64,000 bases of DNA from NCBI GenBank assembly GCA_031772625.1, contig CM062815.1, forward strand, positions 124,233,977 through 124,297,976. Direction: 5' to 3'. The notes under the pieces were generated by a model that ran no database searches, had not been told where the DNA came from, and saw only the letters and a program-made list of their open reading frames with translations. A program made the position numbers and the translations under genes. The stretch's first letter is position 1; every line of letters starts with the position of its first letter. The stretch comes from Pinus tabuliformis (Eukaryota; Streptophyta; Pinopsida; Pinales; Pinaceae). This document shows, in pieces, positions 21,401 through 33,497 of the stretch.

Positions 21401-22748
21401 TGTTGAGAAATCTAGGGCAGTAGACTTAGATGATTTCTCTCTATTAGTAACTGCTTGTGAGTATCTTTTACTTCATTAGATTAGGATCTTCTCTTTGATT
21501 AAGTTATTAGTTTTCTTCTTCATCAAACAACTACCAAGGAATAAACATAAATACGTAAGAGACACAAAATGCAGAGTATGAGCCAGGGCCAAAAACTCTC
21601 ACTCTTTGAGAGGAAAACCCGCACAAATTTTTCTTATAGAGATTCCAACTGACGAATACCAAGACCAAGACCCTTGACCTTAGCCACTCCAAGGCTAGGA
21701 CACATGTTCCCTAGTAAATACTCTTCTTAACTCCTCTTCCATCGAGATCTTCATCATTTCCTTGATACTGAGATCTTCATCACTACCTTGACAATATTGT
21801 TTCCTTCACGAGCCCTTATCACAAAGATAATACCTTATCACAATAGTATTACCAACAACGAACTGTTATGTCATCAATGATGCCTTACTACACTTGATGT
21901 AACACTGAGACAAAGGTACTGCAAGGTAGAATCTATACTATGATTATAACTAGTGTGATTATATCCACTTCATAGATTTGAAATTTTTAATTGAGACTAC
22001 TTCCACTGTGATCTGAGCTTTAGTCTTGTTGCCTCTGTGATCTGAGCTTTAGAGGGATCCGATTTCCCTTCAACACTTTGCCATCCCAAACTGTCATCTC
22101 ATATGTTACTGCCCATTTGAAATACAAAGAGACTCCAAACTATGTTCTCTATGGAGATCCGAACTACCTTTTAGTCTTATCCACCGAAATCTAAGAAGTA
22201 TAAGGGAATTCTGGACTAGAGATCTGAACCTTCTTTTTGTTTTTACCATACAAAAACTTCAGAGAGAGATGACTGTAATTCTGTAGTTACCTTCTAAAAA
22301 TCTCAATGGAATCCCAACTCTGAACTATGATTTATGTGAAGTTCCTTCACCCTATATATAGTGGTTGGTCTTCATAAATAAGCTGACATGAGCCATGTGA
22401 ACCGATGTGTCTTCATAAGGTAAGCCGACATGATATTTACTTCATTTGGAGGCCGATTTCAAGATAGCAGGATTGTGCTTGTCTTTGGAGGGCTTCTAGA
22501 CACTTTAATAGACTCATATATATTTGACACATTCTCAATAAGAGCTCTTCATACATGGCATTAATTATTTTGAGTCTAATGATAAATCCTAAGGCTCTCA
22601 ATGGGAGCCACTAACAAATAAAATCTCTTGCTCATGAAACCCATGAAGCAAGCCTTACAATAATAATTTTGTTTTCTTCTTCACATCATTTACGAAAGTC
22701 ACAATTACATGTCATTATGAAGACCGAACATAGTTACACTTTTTAACA
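21401..22748 (-). repeat. 3' LTR of the antisense element
   Basis: Starts TGTTGAGAAATCTAGG and ends CACTTTTTAACA on the plus strand; aligns over its whole length with 25894-27227. The minus-strand purine tract AAGAGGGAG sits just inside it (about 22749-22757). Confidence 0.88.
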
Positions 22749-24526
22749 CTCCCTCTTAACTAGGGAGGTATTCATAATGGTACTTGGTCATTCATAGTTT
22801 GAAGAATTTATAATAAGAATAGTCAAATTGGTAACCCATTTGTTTAGCATCATATCAACCAAAATTGTTACATAGTAAGCCCTTGACGAAAAACACTATC
22901 TTTCCACAAGATCTGAGCTCAATGCTGGTGAGACCAATGATTTATAGACACTCTCATCATTGTATCTCTCAGAACATACCCTACCCGGGTACTCAGGGTG
23001 TGTTCCATGAGGACTATTCTTATATTGGACTCCCTAGCCCTCAAATAATATCTATCCTCAATGACTAATCTTCTCTTGGATGCCCTATTTCATCCTAAAA
23101 GAGTATCGAATGCCAAATGATTACCTAATCCTCTCATTCTATCTTCCCAGGTGAAGACCAGAATGATGCATCTATCTCTCCCTCTCAATTAGGGAGGACA
23201 TATCTATTCCATTGAATGAATTTACTAATTCCTACACAAGGAATGTACCTAAGATCCCTCTTGGCTTAGGAATTTCCAAGTTTCTTCCAAGTAACAAACT
23301 TTCCAGGCTCCCTCTCAAAATAGGGACCTTCAACAACTCCTCAGGTGGAGATGATGGGATAACCAACTGCTTGAAGAACTCCTTCATTTGATGTCATGAA
23401 CTTATTATTTTTTGCAGAGTCATCATCTTTTGGGATTTCTTCATAGGGCACAAACCATCCATCACATTCATCCATCAGTCATCTCATCATTCCTTTCATA
23501 AAAAAATGACCCATTAGTCTTCATCTGGCATTGCTTCATGTTATGCTACCCTCATAAGGTGTTCTTTTTTGGAAGGTTCTTGCATCCTTCTACATGGTTC
23601 TTCATGGAAGACATTCATAGTTCTTCCCTTTGGTAGCCCAGCATAAGCACATCCACATACTAGTTTATAAATAATGAATATTTAAATCATAATTACCTTT
23701 GTGATGGTATTTCATCATGACATATTCCTGTAGGCATCAACATCCTACATATATGTTGATACATCTCCTAAAGATATGTATTGTCAAGGGTCTCCATCTT
23801 TTTCTATAGTTTCATTAGAGTCTTCATATCTTTATGGGAGATATCATAGTCAAACATTCTTTCTGATGTAGACTTCCTTTACCTTTGTTGCATATATCAC
23901 AATCTCTTCCTTTCTTTCTTCACACATTTCATTCCCTAGAGATTCCATTAAGATTTACTCAATTGTATTCAACCACCTCATACTTCATATAAAGAAATAT
24001 TATGTTGATTTCATCTAGTGCGACTCATACGTTCTAACATTCTTTCATATGAGGAGATTCCTTTCCTTTGATCATGCTACTCAAAATAGAGTAGTGACCC
24101 AAGTTACCCGCAACCATACAACATGACCAAATACAACCATACACACCTCACTTACCTTTAGGTCATCTATGCTTCTTTCAACAACTTCCTCGATTGAAAA
24201 TATCTTCAATCCCTTGATATTCTTCATCTCTTATGTCATCATACCATCATCCCATGAATTCCGCAAGTTGGAGTTCCTAATGAAATACTTTCTCCCTCTC
24301 TAGATTGGTGAATCTTCCAATCAAGATTCCATCAGAGAATCATGTGGATATTTCATATCCCTATCTAATAGATGTTTCCTTTTTGACTTGATGTATGATG
24401 AGCCTTGTCTTGGAAGACTTATTCCTTTCCTTAATTTTCCAATGAGGTTCCCAAGAGCTATATCCTTCATAGTTGATTATTAGACATCCTTCATGTTTCC
24501 TATGGTGATGTCACAAACTCTTACTT
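22749..24526 (-). other. Interior of the antisense element without recognisable genes
   Basis: About 1.8 kb where polymerase and integrase would be expected. I found only short broken frames and no Y-x-D-D, D-S-G or H-H-C-C motif on the minus strand. This is why the element is called non-autonomous. Confidence 0.5.
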
Positions 24527-25619
24527 CTAACGCTTTTCCTCTTTCTTGGACTTACTTCCTTTATCTTCCTCCACTTCTTCGATGAAATGGACTTCTTCTC
24601 TATTCTCCTTGTTATTTCCCTTGAACTTAGGACAATCTTTCCTACTGTTCTCACAACATTGAATCTTAGATATGTTCTTATTTCCTTTCAACAAATGTTT
24701 GAATACTTTTTCCCTCAACCTGTCTTCTTTTATCTTGCATAGAAACCACAAGTTGTTGAATGGGATAACCTTCTTATCCTCATAGACATTGTTACCTTGT
24801 AAATCAGTTAGAGTATTTAGAACAATGAGGATTATCTTTCCTTCAATACCTTCAATTTGTATAGATCATATCTAAGTGATGTGACCAACTTTATCGCATC
24901 TTTAGAGAATATCTCTACCAGCCTATCAAATATATCTCTTTTATGTCTCTAATACTTCTATATGAGGGGACCTTTCATAAGAATCCCTTTCCATGTATTT
25001 AGAGGAGACCTTTCCATTGATATTGTTCAATGACTTCACTTTCTTCAAGGACTATGTATGTCCTCCTTTTTCCGTGCAAGGAATTTCAATGACCCAACCA
25101 ATTTATAGATCTCCTTGCAAAACGAAGTCATTTTACCAAATTTAATTATGGAATGAAAGATAATTACTTGATAAGCGAAGATGAAATATTCTACTTGATC
25201 ACTTTGATGGTGGTTGAACAAGATGTATTAGTGCTCCTTTTGGATGATCTTCTTCCAAATGAAAAGTCCTTCTTCAATAAAGAAGATTGCTTCTTTTATG
25301 ATGTCAATGCCTTTATATCTAGCTTCCTTTGTTGATGGTGATTGATGAGGATGATTTGATGCTTCCTCAGATGATCTTCTTCAAGGATAAAGATGAGATC
25401 CTTGTTGCAATTATAGGTATCTTTCCTTATATCTTTTTAAGATGATAATACCTTCTCGCCTTCAATATATTTCGATTTCTTTGGTAATGAATGAATGTAG
25501 ATAAAAATGCTTCTAGGATCTCCAATACGATGTAATCTTATTCCTAGAAATGCTTCTTTATACTTTGGGTAGACTTTCCTTGTAGACCTCTTTATCTTGA
25601 TGAGGTTCTTTGTGGTCAT
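24527..25619 (-). pseudogene. Gag-like remnants of the antisense element
   Basis: A frame at 25619-25437 and another at 24751-24527 are the only coding-like parts. The latter has C-C-E-N-S-R-K-D-C-P-K-F-K, reminiscent of a zinc knuckle ending in C-P-K. Much of the DNA between them reads as broken gag-like sequence across frames. Identification rests on this and on position after the primer site. Confidence 0.4.
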
Positions 25620-25881
25620 TTGCTAAAGATCATAGGATCCGATACTCTTGCTGGTGTAGACTTCTAGTTGCCTTTATTTGTTGATCTATTCACCTTGAGT
25701 AGAAATAAGGCTTTGGCCTTGATTATTTGATGATTCCAGGACTTCTTCTGAAGTATACCTTCTTCTTTGATCTAGGGTTTGATTCTTCAATGCAGATCCT
25801 TCACTTTTATTTTATCCCTTCCTTGAAACTCGATCTTTGAGTGTCTCTTATATTAAATTCCCTTCCCTAACTACCACCTTA

Positions 25882-25893
25882 GCTCTGAAACCA
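25882..25893 (-). promoter_or_regulatory. Primer-binding site (initiator-Met-like)
   Basis: The minus strand reads TGGTTTCAGAGC directly after the LTR end, one base from the TGGTATCAGAGC commonly complementary to plant initiator Met tRNA. Confidence 0.8.
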
Positions 25894-27227
25894 TGTTGAG
25901 AAATCTAGGGCAGTAGACTTAGATGATTTCTCTTAGTTAGTAACTGCTTATGAGTATATTTTACTTCATTATATTAGGATCTTCTCTTTGATTAAGTTAA
26001 TAGTGTTCTTCTTCATCAAACAACTACCAATGCATAAAATAAATACACAAGAGGCACAAAATGTAGGCTATGAGCCAAGGCGAAAACCTCTCACTCTTTG
26101 AGAGGAAAACCTGCACAAATATTTCTTATAAAGGTTCCAATTGACGAATACCAAGACTAATACCCTTGAAATATTAGCCACTCTAGGACCAAGACACACA
26201 TTCCCTAGTAAATCCTCCTCTTGACTCCTCTCCACTGAGACCTCCATACTTTCCTTGATACTGATATCTTCATCACTGCATTGAAAATACTGTTTCTTTC
26301 ATGATCCCTTATCACAGAGATAATACCATATCACAACAGTATTACCGACAACGAAGTGGTATTTAATCAATGATACCTTACTGCACTTGATGTAACACCA
26401 AGACAGAGGTACTGTAAGGTAGCATCTAAAGTGTGAATATATCCACTTCATATATCTGAACTTATTAACTGAGACTATTGCCACTGTGATCTGAGCTTTA
26501 GTCGTGTTTCCTTTGTGACCTGAGATTTAGAGGGATCTGATTTCCCTTCAACACTCTTCCATCCCAAACTGTCATATCATATGTTATTGCCCATTCGAAA
26601 TACAGAGAGACATCAAAATTGTCTTTTCTATGGAGATCCAAACTGCCTTTCAATTTTATCCACTGAAATCTCAGAAGTATAAGCGAATTATGGAATGGAT
26701 ATCCAAAACTTCTTTATGTTTTTTCCATCTGAAAACTTTAGAGAGGGATGACTGAAATTCTATAGTTACCCCCCAAAAATCTCACAGGAATCTAAACTCT
26801 AAACTGTGATTTATGTGAAGTGCCTTCACCCTATATATAGTGGTTGGTCTTCATAAATAGGCCAACATGAGCCATGTGAACGAATGTGTCTTCATAAGGT
26901 GAGTCGATGTGATATTTACCTCATTTGGAAGTCGACTTCAAGAGAGGAGGATTGTGCTTTTATTTGGAGAGCTTCTAGACACTTTAATAGACTCATATAT
27001 ATTTGACACATGCTCAAGAAGAGCTCGTCATACATGATATTAATTCTTTTGAATCTAATGATAAATACTAAGGCTTTCAATGGGAGCCACTAACAAATAA
27101 AATATCTTTCTCATGAAACCCATGAAGCAAGCCTTACAATAATAATTTTAGTTTATTCTTTACACCATTTACAAAATTCAAAATTACATGTCATTATGAA
27201 GACTAAACCTAGCTACACTTTTCAACA
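25894..27227 (-). repeat. 5' LTR of the antisense element
   Basis: Starts TGTTGAGAAATCTAGG and ends CACTTTTCAACA on the plus strand. Being next to the primer site it is the 5' LTR of a minus-strand element. Confidence 0.88.
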
Positions 27228-28105
27228 ACCATTGTGTCTATATCAAGAGGTATGATCAAGGAAGGTATATAATGTTACTGTTATCTGTGGATGACATGCT
27301 GATTTTTTGGGTATGATAAGAATATGATCAATAGTTTGAAGAAATATTTGTGAAACAATTTTGCAATGAGGGATTTGGGTCTTGACAATAAATATTGGGC
27401 GTGAGCTTTATGTGTGATAGGAGAAACAAAAGGTTATGGTTGTCACCAGAAAAATATATCAAGAAGGTGCTTGACATGTTTAATATGAAGCATTCCAAAC
27501 CAATTCGTACACCCTTGCAACCCATTTCAAGCTGAATACTGAGTTATGTCCTAATGCTAATAATGAGAAGGAAGAAATGAGCAATATTCCTTACGCTTCA
27601 ATAGTTGGTAGCTTGATGTATGCCATGGTATGCACATGACCAGGCATTTCACATGCAATGGGAGTAGTGAGAAAGTTCCTTGCCAATCCACAAAAACAAC
27701 ATTGGCAAGTAGTAAAATGGAATTTGAGGTATCTCAAGGGTACTATTCATTATTGTTTATGTTTTGGTAATAATGACACTGTGCTTGAAGGATTTATAGA
27801 TGAAGATATGGTTAGAGATATGGACACTAGAAAGTCCACTACAAGTTATTTGTTTACATTTTCAGGTGCAACAGTATCATAGGTGTAAAGGCTACAAAGA
27901 ATAGTAGCTCTCTCTACAACAGAGGAAGAGTACATAGATGCAACAAAAGCTTGTAAAGAAATGTTGTGGATGCAACAATTCCTAGGAGAGAAAGGAATAA
28001 AGAAGGACAAGTAAATGCTATATTGTGATAGTTAGAGTTCCATTCCCTTGGTGAGAAACCCAATATTTAACTCAAAAACCAAGCACATTGACTTCTAAGA
28101 AAAAC
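27228..28105 (+). pseudogene. Copia-B reverse transcriptase C-terminus and RNase H
   Basis: Reading resumes with C-V-Y-I-K-R-Y-D and the catalytic box as S-V-D-D-M-L (Tyr to Ser). Then come S-P-E-K-Y-I-K-K-V-L, K-P-I-R-T-P-L, the RNase H part D-T-R-K-S-T-T-S-Y, S-T-T-E-E-E-Y and S-K-T-K-H-I-D, where it ends abruptly at about 28105. The joins to the N-terminal half are exact once the nested element is removed. Confidence 0.75.
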
Positions 28106-28468
28106 AAATATGACTCAACATATACACATTAGGATATGATATGCATCTAAGGAAACCTTGGGAAATAAGTCCTAACGATCCATTTTTCATACCAAACTCA
28201 ATGCACCCACATAAGTCCATATAATGATTTCTTCCTCATCATGTTTTGACATCATCATATTCCTTTGTTGGTTTTAATCATCATATCCATGTGCCAGATG
28301 TAAAGTTAGAGGATAGATCCTTGTAATATTCCATCATTCAATCACAATAGATATTTATTTTTCATCATTCTCCCATAAACCAAAGACCTTGCAATAAATA
28401 AATATATTATAAATTTTATTGAATTTGTTTTTACAGGGATCATAAAACCCATTAAACATGGTTGAAAA
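28106..28468. other. AT-rich stretch, nothing identified
   Basis: Sequence between the abrupt end of Copia-B and an RNase H fragment. No ORF, repeat or terminus could be supported. Confidence 0.3.
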
Positions 28469-28903
28469 ATGGACATTATGCATAGAAGTCTCTTGTTATC
28501 ACAATCTAGGGAAACCAATGATTACTTATGTGCTATGCAATATTGCAATGAACAAAGTCATCGAAAGGAAAAGGAATGTACGTGGAAGGAAAAAAACAAT
28601 GAAGCATATTATATTGCATTGATAGAAGGCTTAGCAACAACTAGGGAGTATGGATACAATGGAATTGTAGTCTTCACCAATTATGAACTTGTGTGCAGCT
28701 AGATGAAAGGTGTGTACCAAGTCAAAAATGAGAGGTTAAAACAACTGTCTGGAGAAGGAAAAAATATTGTTAGTCAATTTCAATCATTTAGCATTAGACA
28801 TTGTGCAAATGTTAATAGGATGTCTAGTGATTTAATGTATGGGGAAATGCGAATTCAATATTTGCATGTGAAAGATGAATTGGCATCAAGAAGCTCTCCA
28901 TAA
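28469..28903 (+). pseudogene. RNase H (RVT_3-like) fragment
   Basis: The frame runs over one TAG at 28700-28702. It shows N-N-E-A-Y-Y-I-A-L-I-E-G-L, then V-V-F-T-N-Y-E-L-V, then a V-K-N-E-R-L-K-Q-L helix and I-R-H-C-A-N-V-N-R. This pattern is typical of RVT_3-type RNase H found in some Gypsy elements. The usual G-D-S-x-L-V is F-T-N-Y-E-L-V, so a catalytic Asp is lost. No flanking polymerase is present, so its source element is unknown. Confidence 0.6.
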
Positions 28904-29440
28904 AAATTTATTGATGGACATTGTAAGATATCTTTGATATGTGTGTGTTTTTTATTCATAAATGTGGTGTTTTTAATGACCGTGTGTTTTTTTCAATACT
29001 ATACTAAGTGTGCCCTAACTATGTAAGCACAACTTAGTGAACCTGATATGTTTTAGAAAATTTTGTATTTAATTCTCAAAATGTGCACTTCAACATTTGT
29101 GTTTTTAGTCTTGAGTATATTTAAATAAAGAATTTACACCAAATAATTTTGAAGAAAGCATTGAATAGTTACATTAATTTTCTGAATTCTTGATCTTTTT
29201 AAATATTGTTAAATGCATGAGGTAACTTCAAGAGGTACATTAACTTTTTGAATTCTTGATATTTTTAAATAGAACTTTTAAATATTTTTAAATCTTTCCA
29301 TCTATGAATATGGACTGAGGGCTTGGATCATCACATGAGGAGTTGCCACTTAATTCTTCAAGTCAAGCATCAATTGAGTCTCATGCATTGACTAGAGGGT
29401 GACTTTTTATGCATGCTGACGAGATTGGTCATGGGTTGAG
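28904..29440. other. AT-rich stretch, nothing identified
   Basis: No supported ORF. Short repeats of TTTTTGAATTCTTGATATTTTTAAAT type occur near 29190 and 29250. Confidence 0.3.
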
Positions 29441-29840
29441 GAGATTATTTGATGAATAAGGGGAGGGCCATCATTTGTTACAATGAGATCGTGGTATATA
29501 TATGTTTATGCACAATTTTTTAAATTATATTTTAATAATCATATGTACACAGATATGAAATTGATTTTTTTTTTTAATTTAGCATTATTAATTTATAATA
29601 AATTTCATCTTTTTTAGGAGCATCTATCACTAGGTCGAAGAGAGTATCAACTCAATGAATGGAGGGTCATTGTTTGCATCATCGTGGTATGGCATATATA
29701 TGTTTATTTTCATTTAATTAAATGATAAAGAGGCAGAATCATATGTACATACATGTATTAAATAGATTTTTGTCAATTTAACTTAATTAATTTGTTATAA
29801 TTTCTATTTTTTTAGAAGCGTCTCTCACTGTGTCGTTGTG
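29441..29840 (+). repeat. Diverged tandem duplication of an exon/intron-like unit, about 190 bp
   Basis: About 29465-29640 and 29660-29840 align: both go from TCGTGGTAT...ATATATGTTTAT through ATCATATGTACA to a T tract ending TTTTTTAG and then AGCxTCTxTCACT. Each copy therefore looks like a donor, intron, acceptor and exon start. Confidence 0.55.
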
Positions 29841-29969
29841 TGAGGGTCTTCAACATTCCCCCGGTGGTCAACAAGCTCAATCAACTCATGTACGTGGGTG
29901 TGATGGTGCTTAACCATCTCGTGGTGGTCATCAGTCTCAATCAGATCTCATGATCCTCATCATTTTGGT

Positions 29970-29971
<2 letters not shown>

Positions 29972-30003
<32 letters not shown>
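29972..30003. repeat. (AT)n microsatellite
   Basis: An uninterrupted TA/AT run inside the proposed intron 29968-30126. Confidence 0.9.
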
Positions 30004-30005
<2 letters not shown>

Positions 30006-30843
30006 TGTTAAAACAAATTTGTACATGTAAATGAATTGTATGTACATATACATGTACATGTCTATCTTGCATGTGTATAAATACATTTGAACATGTTTTT
30101 ATATTTATGTAATTATCTTGATACAGGGGGTGAAAATGTTTATCAAAGTAAATGTAGGAGAAGCAAGGCAATTCAAGAAGAAGACCATACATTGACTACC
30201 ACCTATCCATTTCATATTCCCCATGAGCTTTCTTGGGAAACAAACATCCAACAATGTACATTACAGAGGTGCATAGGTCATTATTCAAAATTGAAGAAAG
30301 ATCTTGTGAGTTTGGAGCTCCTTGTAGAGAGTCGACAAAGCTTAGAAATAGTTGTGCACTCTCTAAGCTCATTTATTGATATTTACAAGATCCTTGGGCT
30401 AAAAACTGATTGATTTATAGGTATGATAAGGCATAGAAAGGAAGCAGTGATGGGTCCTGATAAATGGGTCGAGGTAAGTAGAAGGGTTACAAAATCACAT
30501 GTGAAATCTATGTTTAATTTCAAAGAAGGGACGAAAAGAAAGATGCTCAAGGTGCAATATTTCAAGCACCCTGAAATAGCCCACCATTTGTATGATAGGT
30601 TCCTTGCGGCGTATTGCAAATTGCCATGGAATGACAAGGTTCTACATTATTTTCCAATTTTTTTTATGCATAATTATTTTTGGGTATGAGATCTGATTAT
30701 ACTAATCTTCCATATGATTTTATGGTACTAGGAGAGGTTAGACATATAAACGTAAGGGTGCATTAAGGGATACCGAATTGCCTCGCCCTCTGCCACCTTC
30801 GGTACCTCAAACTCCACGTATGGTAACTTTACGGTTAGAGATG

Positions 30844-30909
30844 GATGCCATTTCTCAGATTGGTTGAGAAACAAGGGATGCCATTTCTCAGATTGGTCGA
30901 GAAACAAGG
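30844..30909 (+). repeat. 33-bp tandem duplication in the unidentified gene remnant
   Basis: Units 30844-30876 and 30877-30909 differ at one base: GGTTGAGAA against GGTCGAGAA. In frame this is TGA against CGA, so a C-to-T change made a stop in the first unit. A third partial unit (GATGCCATTA) follows. Confidence 0.92.
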
Positions 30910-31158
30910 GATGCCATTATAGATATCATACAAAGTGCATTGACTGGAATTGATGTCGGTGTAAATCGACAAAGAGCACGAGTTGGTTCACGTGCTAATT
31001 TTGTATATAAAATAGATGAGGATATAGATAATATGAAGATTGAAGAGGTAAAAGAATATGCAAAGTGTTTATGTGATGGTTGGAAAGACCTATTGGTCAT
31101 GAGGAAGAGGGCATGTGATCGATATGTGTTAATGGATAGGGTGGATATTTTAATGTAA

Positions 31159-32838
31159 TGTAATGTATGTTTTATTGTTGATTCACATACATTTTGTTAT
31201 TTTTTTCAAATATAATCTAACATGAATGTATCATATGTTCACCATTTATAGTTAAGCTATTTGTTGAATGATTTTTTTTATAATATCACGGTCCTAGGTT
31301 CAAGTTCCAATCAAGATATGTTGAGAGATGTTAGTTTTTTTAACAGTTCATGTTGATACTATAATTCTACTTTTATTATATCACTATTGTGAAGACATAA
31401 TTTTAAAAGAAATAATTACATATATAATTAAATGTTAACATATTCTGATTTCACCGAAATTTTTTGACATAGCGTCAGCCTCTTCCTTCCTATTAGGAGA
31501 TGTGTCAAATATTCGCTTGTCACAAGTATTGAATATTTCACTTTTGTTTTGTTATAAATTGAAGCAAGTTTCATTAAAAAATGAGATCTCTATCTTACAG
31601 TTTTAAAATTTTTGAATTTTAGGTTTTTAGAGACGGTTTCTGTTCTCTAGGGTCTTTATCGATGGAGTTAGCAATGGGGATAGGATCGTTTAAACAATCT
31701 GAAAAAATTGTTTAACATTTTTTTTAATATTGTGAGTTTATGCATTTTCATGTGAAATTTTAATTTTTAATATATACATGTACATGTATTGTACAAGGCA
31801 TCAATGAGGGTGAAATGAAGGGGGATGACCATGAGGTATTGCATGGAATTTAAAACTTGAGTCAGTTACAGGGATTGAATCATCTAGACAATTTGAATAA
31901 GTTGATACTCGATTTTTTTAATATTGCGAGTTTATGCATTTTCATGTGCAATTTTAAAATTTTAATACATACATGTACATGTATTGTACATGGAACCGAG
32001 GAGGGCACAATGCATGGAAAACACCCCAAGGGCACAATGGAGGGGGAACACCATGAAGTATTGCATGGAATTTGAAACCTTTTATAATTTTATTTTGAAG
32101 ATTACATGCTCATTTCATTTTAAAACATTAAAATTTAATTTTAAAGTACATAATCTTATGTATATATGAATATTACACATGTCGTTCAGGGCACCCATGA
32201 TTCAGATGAGAGCACAAGGATGTTGATATATCATATATTTCATCGAGATTCTCTTTGATATAAATTTTTATTTGACAATGTTTTTATTATATTTATTTTT
32301 ATCATGATATAAATTTTGGACATATTTAAAGTAAAACTCTTTATTATGAATTGATATCTTTGATGCATATTTTTATTTGACAACCTTTTATTATATATTT
32401 ATTTTTATAATGATATAAAATTTGGACATATTTTAAATAGAACTCTTTATTATGAATTGATCTTTAATATGCTAATTTTGGAGTTTATGTACATTTTGCA
32501 TTCAATGATTCTTATAATTGCATTATAAAACATGGTACAATTTGCATGATGCATGGTTTGATGCTTAAAGGTTTTACATATTTAAGTTCATGAATATGAA
32601 GAAATGAAAGTAAATTTGCATTTAGTTGGTACATTTTGCATGATGATTCTTATAATGTTAGTAGATGATTCTTAGGTTTTTTTCAAAATTGTTTTGTCAA
32701 GTTATTTAATGAATAGTAAAATTGCAAATTACAAAACATGGTACATTTTGCATTTGAATAGTAAAATTGCAAATTACAAAACATGGTACATTTTGAATTT
32801 GAATGATTCTTATAATGGTGTAGATGTCTAAAACAATC
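31159..32838. other. AT-rich DNA with several local duplications
   Basis: No gene supported. Duplicated pairs are about 31717-31855 with 31913-32085 (both hold TACATGTACATGTATTGTACA and TATTGCATGGAATTT), about 32235-32345 with 32350-32470, and two copies of GCAAATTACAAAACATGGTA near 32710-32790. The end (from about 32461) belongs to a repeat also found at 50445-51300. Confidence 0.55.
32834..32838. repeat. Gypsy-A target duplication, left copy
   Basis: CAATC, repeated at 50440-50444 right after the 3' LTR. Confidence 0.88.
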
Positions 32839-33029
32839 TGTTGTAGCTGCTGCAACAACCCCTCCAAAAATCCGGGGAACTTGAATTTGTGGAGCCCCTA
32901 CACCAAGTCAAGCCTTTGGCCTCACCAGTTTTTGCTCGAAAAGTTTATTAGTCTCAGCAAACCTGAGGAGAAATTTAAGTTTTGGCTAAGTTAAACCAAG
33001 TCCCCAGTTCCTGCCTTGGTAGATCGGTC

Positions 33030-33330
33030 GTAAAGTCGAAACGCGACTATGGCTAATAATTGCGACCATGAAAACCATTGTGACAACGATGACTCATAGG
33101 TCGCAAGGTCGTGTAGTCGCTTCTCCACCCTCATAATGTTCTTGCGATTTTGCGACCTTTTGAGTCACATAGATCATAAGGTTGCAAGGTCACCTCGATT
33201 CCCCATCAGTCATATGCACAAATTTGCAACTATGCGACACCGTCGACTCACAAGGTCGCAATGTCGTAAGGTCGCTCTGCATCCTTCCACCCTCCTACAC
33301 AACCACATGACCCATGCGACCTCCTGGTTC
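33030..33330 (+). repeat. Cluster of TGCGAC / GTCGCA motifs in the 5' LTR
   Basis: TGCGAC or its complement GTCGCA occurs about seven times (33061, 33100, 33151, 33233, 33256 and 33315 among others) in both orientations, some as GGTCGCAAGGTCG. It lies directly upstream of the TATA box, where LTR enhancers are expected. More relaxed copies lie at 33830-33960. Confidence 0.6.
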
Positions 33331-33379
33331 GCATGGTCACATTGGTCACAATAGATGCACTCCCGACCCTTATGACCCC

Positions 33380-33404
33380 CACACGTGTGACTATCTTATA
33401 AATA
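33380..33404 (+). promoter_or_regulatory. G-box palindrome and TATA box of the 5' LTR
   Basis: CACACGTGTG at 33380-33389 is a perfect palindrome with a CACGTG core, and TATAAATA follows at 33397-33404. This is a strong plant core-promoter arrangement; transcription would start near 33430. The same block is missing from the 3' LTR. Confidence 0.65.
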
Positions 33405-33497
33405 GGAAGTCACCCAGTTGCATTTGTCAAGGCTTTGTTGGTCGCACGGGAAGCTAGAAGTCCCCTTGACTCGAATTCGCGTGCAAATCTAGCTCCG

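Larger units (their letters stand above)
21401..27227 (-). mobile_element. Non-autonomous LTR retrotransposon (minus strand) nested in Copia-B
   Basis: Two LTRs of 1,348 and 1,334 bp start TGTTGAGAAATC and end AACA on the plus strand, flanked by AACAT (21396-21400) and ACCAT (27228-27232), a 5-bp duplication with one mismatch. A primer site next to the 25894 LTR fixes the minus orientation. The 3.1-kb interior has only gag-like scraps and no recognisable polymerase or integrase, so it would have needed enzymes from another element. LTRs differ by roughly a tenth in the parts I compared. Confidence 0.88.
18420..28105 (+). mobile_element. Copia-B: decayed Ty1/Copia retrotransposon, split by an antisense LTR element
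   Basis: Gag, protease, integrase, reverse transcriptase and RNase H appear in Copia order. The reverse transcriptase stops at 21400 and resumes at 27228; between them lies a complete LTR element on the other strand with its own 5-bp target duplication. No LTR of Copia-B itself is evident. The 3' end breaks off inside RNase H at about 28105. Confidence 0.85.
29816..31158 (+). pseudogene. Unidentified spliced-looking gene remnant
   Basis: Open stretches at 29816-29967, 30127-30413, 30421-30689 and 30735-31158 are bordered by splice-like sites (TTTTTTTAG before 29816, GTAAAT after 29967, TTGATACAG before 30127, GAG-GTAAGT near 30475, TACTAG near 30732). The second part reads R-R-S-K-A-I-Q-E-E and L-K-K-D-L-V-S-L-E-L-L. 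The last reads R-D-T-E-L-P-R-P-L, an 11-residue duplication, then V-K-E-Y-A-K-C-L-C-D-G-W-K-D and a natural end. I do not recognise the protein. It could be a host gene or a transposon ORF, and the exon calls are tentative. Confidence 0.4.
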
